The notes under the pieces are model-generated. The model ran no database searches and was not told the DNA's origin. It saw only the letters and a list, made by a program, of their open reading frames with translations. A stretch of DNA of 9,275 bases, from assembly GCA_025061865.1 (NCBI GenBank), contig JANXAA010000061.1:1-9275 (forward strand), in the 5' to 3' direction. Positions 5,886 to 9,275 of this stretch are shown here, piece after piece; the first letter of the stretch is position 1; each line of letters begins with the position of its first letter. Source of the stretch: Acidobacteriota bacterium. GTDB taxonomy: Bacteria; Acidobacteriota; HRBIN11. The position numbers and the translations under genes were made by a program.

Positions 5886-6281
5886 TTAGCGCAGAGTCAA
5901 GATACAAGACGCGGGATGCGGGATGCAAGATGCGAAGACGGAGGGGCAAGGAACCGAGAATGGAGGCAGGCCTGGCCACTTGATTGGGTGGCCCGGGTAC
6001 CTCCCGAGTCCTACGAATCGGCGTTTGTTTTTCGATGGTGGATAAAGGCCCGGTAGAACCAGATCCTGAGGGCCGAAGGCGGGGGGATTTGCCTCTCGAT
6101 GCCTCTCCCGAGACCCGACACCCGGGGACGGGTACCTGACTGATCTCGTCCGCTTCCAGGCGACCCATCCCACGATGACGGTCAGGAGCAAGAATAGGCT
6201 GGCGAGATTCGGCAAGAAGAGCCGGGCGACCGGAAAGCCTACGACGAGAAAGAGCAAGACGCCCGGGTCGACGGGGTGCAC
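5886..6281 (-). CDS. Possible small membrane protein (doubtful)
   Basis: An open frame of 131 codons from a GTG at 6281. Only the first 46 residues look protein-like: two hydrophobic segments (about 7-22 and 26-42, LFLVVGFPVARLFLPNLASL, then LFLLLTVIVGWVAW) followed by KRTR, a plausible two-helix hairpin. The remainder is Pro/Ser/Arg-rich and reads through both heptamer arrays, so it is unlikely to be real. There is no ribosome binding site, and an in-frame TGA precedes the GTG by 15 bases. It may be a remnant of a decayed membrane protein gene. Not recognised. Confidence 0.2.
   Translation of the reverse strand: MHPVDPGVLLFLVVGFPVARLFLPNLASLFLLLTVIVGWVAWKRTRSVRYPSPGVGSRERHREANPPAFGPQDLVLPGLYPPSKNKRRFVGLGRYPGHPIKWPGLPPFSVPCPSVFASCIPHPASCILTLR
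5888..5957. repeat. Phased heptamer array upstream of the dehydrogenase gene
   Basis: Consecutive 7-base words in one phase: AGCGCAG, AGTCAAG, ATACAAG, ACGCGGG, ATGCGGG, ATGCAAG, ATGCGAA, GACGGAG, GGGCAAG, GAACCGA. The core words follow the pattern ATNCRRG. It begins about 49 bases upstream of the dehydrogenase start and so falls in that gene's leader or promoter region. Confidence 0.6.
6103..6130. repeat. Short heptamer array
   Basis: CTCTCCC, GAGACCC, GACACCC, GGGGACG follow one another in a 7-base phase. The complement contains GGGTGTC and GGGTCTC, close to words of the array at 3969-4017 (GTCGGGT, GTTAGGT). It is short, so the claim relies partly on the other arrays. Confidence 0.35.
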
Positions 6282-6434
6282 TTTCGGACGGTGGGATCAG
6301 GCTGCCGTCGTCGACTCTCTACGAAGGCGGAGTAAGGTCATGGTCGATCTCCGTATCGCCAAGGGGCTTCACTCCGAGCCATACATCTCTTCTGTGAAGA
6401 GGAGGTCGAGGGTTCCGAGAACGGGGCCCTGAAT

Positions 6435-6745
6435 ATGCGGATTTTGCCGTGCCCACCCCTTTCGACTGCGGGCCCTCCCTCGCCGAGACGACTGTCCCAC
6501 CACCCCAGGGTAGACGCCACCCGCCCACGGGTTCCCAGCGTACGGCCACCCGCCGCGCCCGACGTCACGAACGCGCGCATCCGCCGTCCGACGGCGGAAC
6601 ATCTGATGGTACTTTGTACGAATCGCGTGCCGTCGGAGGGCCCGTTACCCCCGGATCCCCCTCCAAAGCGCCTCCAGAGGACCTTTGACCGAAATCTCGG
6701 CCCCCAGGTGTCTGCAGGGTTCGACACCGGCGTTTACGGAGCTAA
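6435..6745 (+). repeat. Diverged repeat element, copy B
   Basis: Plus-strand counterpart of copy A. Anchors: GCGGGCCCTCCC 6468-6479, the 22-base CAGGGTA..CCCGCCCA block 6506-6527, CAGCGTACGGCC 6536-6547, TGCCGTC 6628-6634, GGTGTCT 6707-6713. B also carries a perfect CCGCCG/CGGCGG stem with loop TCCGA at about 6581-6597, which copy A lacks. B lies 380-690 bases before the symporter start, in the same orientation as that gene. Confidence 0.6.
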
Positions 6746-7067
6746 ACAGGCAGGGGCAGATCAGCGGATAGGCGGATGGGCAGTTGGCCCGGGAGCCGGA
6801 TCCGGTCCATATCCGTTCCATCTCGGTCGGGGATGGGAGCCAAACCCACGAAACGAAGGGGCGACAGACGATGGGACGGGAGAAGGTCCTGTCCCTTTGG
6901 CCTCGACGATGGCTTTTTCCGGCCTTTGTCCCGCCGTCCCCTCATCCCCGGATTTAGAGCCCATCTGCCGACCCGTCGCGACACTCTTTCCCGCAGAAAC
7001 GAGAAAGGCCGTTCAGGTCGGCATGCTTACCGACTGGATGCCCACGGGCGGCTCGAACGGAGGCGAC

Positions 7068-7096
7068 TTGTTGGTAAGATGGTCTATCAGTATGAT
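7068..7096 (+). promoter_or_regulatory. Promoter candidate for the symporter gene
   Basis: TTGTTG (7068-7073) and TATGAT (7091-7096) are separated by exactly 17 bases. The -10 matches the sigma-70 consensus at five of six positions and the -35 at three of six. Transcription would start near 7103, giving a leader of about 26 bases to ATG 7129. Inferred from sequence only. Confidence 0.4.
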
Positions 7097-7128
7097 GAGG
7101 CATCGAACTTTTGGTTTCGAAGACATCC

Positions 7129-8385
7129 ATGCATCACCGTCGGGTCTTCATCGGTTTCCTGATAGGAACGATCTCGGGCCTGACGGCCCATTTGGCTTGG
7201 CCGGACTCGTCGACGCTGGCCTGGCTGGTCGACCGGGTCGCCGAGCCCATCGGACGGATCTTCTTGCGCATGCTCCTGATGATCGTGATCCCCCTGGTCT
7301 TCTCGGCCCTGGTCCTGGGTGTGGCTGGTTTCCGGGACCTCCGCCGCCTAGGCCGGATCGGCTTAAAAACTCTTATGTATACGGTGACCGTTAGTGCCAC
7401 AGCTGTTCTGATCGGTCTCACGTTAGCCAACACTGTCCGCCCAGGCCTCCGCCTGTCGCCTGAACACCGCCAGGCGCTCGTCGAGCAGGTCCGAGCGGGG
7501 ACGACTTTCTCGGTCCCGCCTCGGACGACGGGCGTCGAGTCCATCGTCCGCATCGTACCGGACAATCCGCTCCGGGCAATGGCCGAAAACGATATGCTGG
7601 CCGTCATGTTCTTTGCCCTCGTCTTCGGCATCGCCCTGTCGATGACGTCCGCCGCCAAGACTCAGCCGGTTGTGGACTTCCTTGAAGGCGCGTTCGAAAT
7701 CGCCATGCGGATGGTCGACTTGGCGATGCGTCTGGCGCCCGTCGGCGTGGCCGCTCTGTTGTTTACAGCCACGGCTCGCCTGGGTTTTTCGATCCTGGGT
7801 TCCTTGGGTCTCTACGTGCTCATCGTCTTAGCCGGACTGGCCCTCCATCAGTTTGGGACATACAGCCTGGCCCTGGGGCTTTTAGCTCGGACTCATCCCG
7901 TCCGGTTCTTCCGGCAGGTCCGGGAGGTGATGCTGACGGCTTTTTCGACGAGTTCCAGCAATGCGACCTTGCCGACAGCCTTGCGGGTCGCCGAGAATGA
8001 GCTCCACCTTCGGCCTGAGGTCGCCCGATTTGTCCTGACGTTGGGGGCCACGGCCAATCAAAACGGCACGGCCCTTTATGAAGGCGTCACGGTCCTCTTC
8101 CTGAGTCAATTGTTCTTGGGTCATTCGCTGGCTTGGAACGACCAGCTCACAGTCCTGTTCTTGGCTATCCTAGGGGGCATCGGGACGGCGGGCGTGCCCG
8201 CCGGGTCGCTCCCTTTTGTCGCCATGGTCTTGGCGACGGTCGGCGTCCCGCCGGAGGGCATTGGGATCATCCTGGGTATCGACCGAATCTTGGACATGTG
8301 TCGAACGGTCCTCAACGTGACGGGGGACATGGTCGCCGCCGTCGTGATCGATGCGACGGAGAAGCCGCCGGCGGTCACCCTATAA
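7129..8385 (+). CDS. Dicarboxylate/amino acid:cation symporter (SLC1/DAACS, GltP/GltT-like)
   Basis: Inner-membrane secondary importer with the glutamate-transporter fold, 418 residues from ATG 7129 (a TTG at 7111 would add six residues; no clear ribosome binding site decides). Signature regions are present in order: helices 1-6 in residues 5-255; the serine-rich re-entrant hairpin AFSTSSSNATLP (271-282); the helix-7 motif NQNGTALYEG (310-319); the second hairpin GGIGTAGVPAGSLP (349-361); and helix 8 DRILDMCRTVLNVTGD (385-400). Asp389 and Arg392 correspond to the residues that bind the substrate amino group and side-chain carboxylate in GltPh, so an acidic amino acid or a dicarboxylate is the likely substrate. 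The usual NMDGT reads NQNGT, so a sodium-site aspartate is replaced by Asn312. The gene stands alone with its own promoter candidate. Confidence 0.93.
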   Translation: MHHRRVFIGFLIGTISGLTAHLAWPDSSTLAWLVDRVAEPIGRIFLRMLLMIVIPLVFSALVLGVAGFRDLRRLGRIGLKTLMYTVTVSATAVLIGLTLANTVRPGLRLSPEHRQALVEQVRAGTTFSVPPRTTGVESIVRIVPDNPLRAMAENDMLAVMFFALVFGIALSMTSAAKTQPVVDFLEGAFEIAMRMVDLAMRLAPVGVAALLFTATARLGFSILGSLGLYVLIVLAGLALHQFGTYSLALGLLARTHPVRFFRQVREVMLTAFSTSSSNATLPTALRVAENELHLRPEVARFVLTLGATANQNGTALYEGVTVLFLSQLFLGHSLAWNDQLTVLFLAILGGIGTAGVPAGSLPFVAMVLATVGVPPEGIGIILGIDRILDMCRTVLNVTGDMVAAVVIDATEKPPAVTL

Positions 8386-8391
8386 TGGGTG
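8376..8391. repeat. Inverted repeat spanning the symporter stop codon
   Basis: CACCC (8376-8380), TATAAT (8381-8386), GGGTG (8387-8391): five-base perfect arms around a six-base centre that includes the TAA stop (8383-8385). The centre is also a perfect -10 word, but no -35 is seen upstream, so a stem at the gene end is as likely as a promoter. Confidence 0.35.
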
Positions 8392-8404
8392 TACGTCGGG
8401 CAGT

Positions 8405-8420
8405 TCGACCCATGGGTCGA
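8405..8420. promoter_or_regulatory. Perfect 16-base palindrome after the symporter gene
   Basis: TCGACCCATGGGTCGA reads the same on both strands with no centre gap. It lies 20 bases after the symporter stop. No T-run follows, so it is either a protein-binding site or a factor-dependent terminator element; the sequence does not decide. Confidence 0.45.
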
Positions 8421-8574
8421 TGGGTCTGAAGAATGAAAGCGTCGACCTCCGGGCGGGGCCGGAAAATAGGACCTCTGTCGGAACGGCTGCTATGCTACGG
8501 GTGTCTGACTATCCTGACACTGCTCGGCGGGACGGTGCTTTAAACCTCCAAACACCAGCGGTCCTCCCCGGTCT

Positions 8575-8609
8575 GATTGGACGCTTTAGTCCGGTCAATC
8601 CCTGGATTG
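8575..8609 (+). promoter_or_regulatory. Two adjacent stem-loop candidates upstream of fabD
   Basis: GATTGGAC (8575-8582), loop GCTTTA, GTCCGGTC (8589-8596) pair over eight positions with two G-U pairs. Immediately after, CAATCC (8596-8601), CT, GGATTG (8604-8609) are perfect six-base arms. They sit about 100 bases before fabD and could belong to a leader, or to the end of an upstream transcript. Function is not known. Confidence 0.35.
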
Positions 8610-8624
8610 TCCCTCTCTTTCAAT

Positions 8625-8696
8625 CTGCTTACCTGCTCACCTGCCCACCGGAATGTTTGCCTACCTGCCGAATGGCCGAACTCCCAGATTGCCGAA
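8625..8696. repeat. Phased octamer array before fabD
   Basis: Nine consecutive 8-base words in one phase: CTGCTTAC, CTGCTCAC, CTGCCCAC, CGGAATGT, TTGCCTAC, CTGCCGAA, TGGCCGAA, CTCCCAGA, TTGCCGAA. Most follow CTGCCNAM. The array stops two bases before GAGGGG, the fabD ribosome binding site (8698-8703). Confidence 0.65.
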
Positions 8697-8709
8697 TGAG
8701 GGGCTGACC

Positions 8710-9275
8710 ATGCAGGTGGCGGTTGTCTTCCCAGGCCAAGGTGCTCAGACCGTCGGCATGGGTCGGGACATCGCCGAACGGTATCCTGAGGCCCGAGCCA
8801 TCTTTGAAGAGGCCGACCGTGTCTTAGGCTTTCCCATCAGCCGCCTTTGCTGGGAGGGACCGGCCGAGGACCTAACGGTGACGTATCACGCTCAGCCGGC
8901 CATCGTGACCGTCAGCTATGCCCTGTGGGTCCTCCTGACCCACTATGGCTCGATTCGACCAGACTACGTAGCCGGCCACTCCTTAGGGGAGTACACGGCC
9001 TTGGCCGCTGCCGGCGCCTTCTCCTTTTCGGATACGGTCGGCCTCGTCTATGACCGAGGCCGTTTCATGCAGGAAGCCGTTCCCCTCGGGGTCGGGGCGA
9101 TGGCGGCCGTCCTGGGTCTCTCGGAAGAAGTCGTCGTCCAGGTGTGTGATTGCCTAAACCGACCGGACGCCGTCGTTACGCCAGCCAATTTCAACGCCCC
9201 TGATCAGGTCGTCATCGCTGGTCATCGGACGGCTGTCGAAGCGGCCGCCGAGGAGCTGAAACGCCAAGGTGCCCG
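8710..9275 (+). CDS. fabD: Malonyl-CoA:ACP transacylase, N-terminal part (runs off the right edge)
   Basis: Moves the malonyl group from CoA to acyl carrier protein (EC 2.3.1.39), supplying the elongation unit of type II fatty acid synthesis in the cytoplasm. ATG 8710 has GAGGGG (8698-8703) six bases upstream. The 188 visible codons show the start VFPGQGAQTVGMG (6-18), the nucleophile elbow GHSLGEY with Ser91, the malonate-binding Arg region YDRGRFMQEAVP (114-125, Arg116 or Arg118), and the later NFNAPDQVVIAG block (160-171). These match FabD closely in order and spacing. The catalytic histidine expected near residue 200 lies beyond the window. No second domain precedes it, so it is the free-standing enzyme rather than a polyketide synthase module. 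Other fab genes may follow, but that cannot be seen here. Confidence 0.93.
   Translation, partial: MQVAVVFPGQGAQTVGMGRDIAERYPEARAIFEEADRVLGFPISRLCWEGPAEDLTVTYHAQPAIVTVSYALWVLLTHYGSIRPDYVAGHSLGEYTALAAAGAFSFSDTVGLVYDRGRFMQEAVPLGVGAMAAVLGLSEEVVVQVCDCLNRPDAVVTPANFNAPDQVVIAGHRTAVEAAAEELKRQGA

Larger units (their letters stand above)
5840..7128. other. Long gene-poor stretch between divergent genes
   Basis: About 1.29 kb between the dehydrogenase start and the symporter start. It contains two heptamer arrays (5888-5957 and 6103-6130), a possible small membrane ORF, repeat copy B (6435-6745), and a promoter candidate just before the symporter. Bases 6746-7060 show nothing I can identify. A long plus-strand frame from 6435 runs out of phase through the symporter gene to 7394; its composition is Pro/Arg/Gly-rich and its size reflects GC content rather than coding. 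Confidence 0.55.
8386..8709. other. Spacer between the symporter and fabD
   Basis: 324 bases with no convincing gene. In order it holds a 16-base palindrome (8405-8420), two adjacent stem candidates (8575-8609), and an octamer array (8625-8696) that runs up to the fabD ribosome binding site. A plus-strand open frame across it (8351-8707) is Arg/Pro/Ser-rich at first and later reads the octamers; it has no ribosome binding site. Confidence 0.6.

Noticed and set aside
5888..5957. CRISPR array
   Set aside because: Units are 7 bases with no spacers; no cas genes are present.
6435..7394. 319-codon plus-strand open frame from copy B into the symporter gene
   Set aside because: Its second part is an out-of-phase reading of the confirmed symporter; composition is Pro/Arg/Gly-rich. 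Only the first 100 codons, within copy B, are kept as an open question.

Overview
The window comes from a GC-rich bacterial genome. DNA rich in C and G runs through nearly all genes, the proteins are rich in Ala, Arg, Val and Leu, and most genes with a clear start use AGGAGG-like ribosome binding sites. Bacterial identity rests on FabD, a DciA (DUF721) helicase-loader protein and the Shine-Dalgarno starts. I cannot name the phylum. Short intergenic tandem words and many poorly conserved membrane proteins suggest a little-studied lineage; that last point is inference.

Layout. (1) Bases 1-534, minus strand: the N-terminal part of an APC-family amino acid permease, cut by the window edge. (2) Just upstream on the same strand is a small caspase/CHAT-like protein of the DUF6642 type, with an AT-rich stretch unlike its neighbours. 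Its frame has no stop before it runs into the permease gene. (3) 1321-2067, plus strand: an unrecognised six-helix membrane protein. (4) 2068-2677: a gene-free stretch holding repeat copy A. (5) 5839 down to 2678, minus strand: four genes in one direction with 75-87 base gaps, namely 3-hydroxyacyl-CoA dehydrogenase, enoyl-CoA hydratase, a DciA/DUF721 protein and a two-helix membrane protein. (6) 5840-7128: about 1.3 kb without a convincing gene, holding heptamer arrays and repeat copy B. (7) 7129-8385, plus strand: an SLC1-type acidic amino acid/dicarboxylate symporter. (8) 8386-8709: a spacer with palindromes and an octamer array. (9) 8710 to the right edge: the start of fabD.

Function. The dehydrogenase and hydratase catalyse consecutive steps between 3-oxoacyl-CoA and enoyl-CoA, in beta-oxidation or in butyryl-CoA formation. 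FabD opens malonyl-ACP supply for fatty acid synthesis. Two amino acid or dicarboxylate importers flank the region. The rest is not an obvious single pathway.

Most unusual points: a diverged 300-base element present twice in inverted orientation (A and B); phased 7- and 8-base tandem words in at least four spacers, one touching the dciA start codon and one touching the fabD ribosome binding site; the minimal caspase-like protein with a lost stop; and an Asp-to-Asn change in the sodium-site motif of the symporter.
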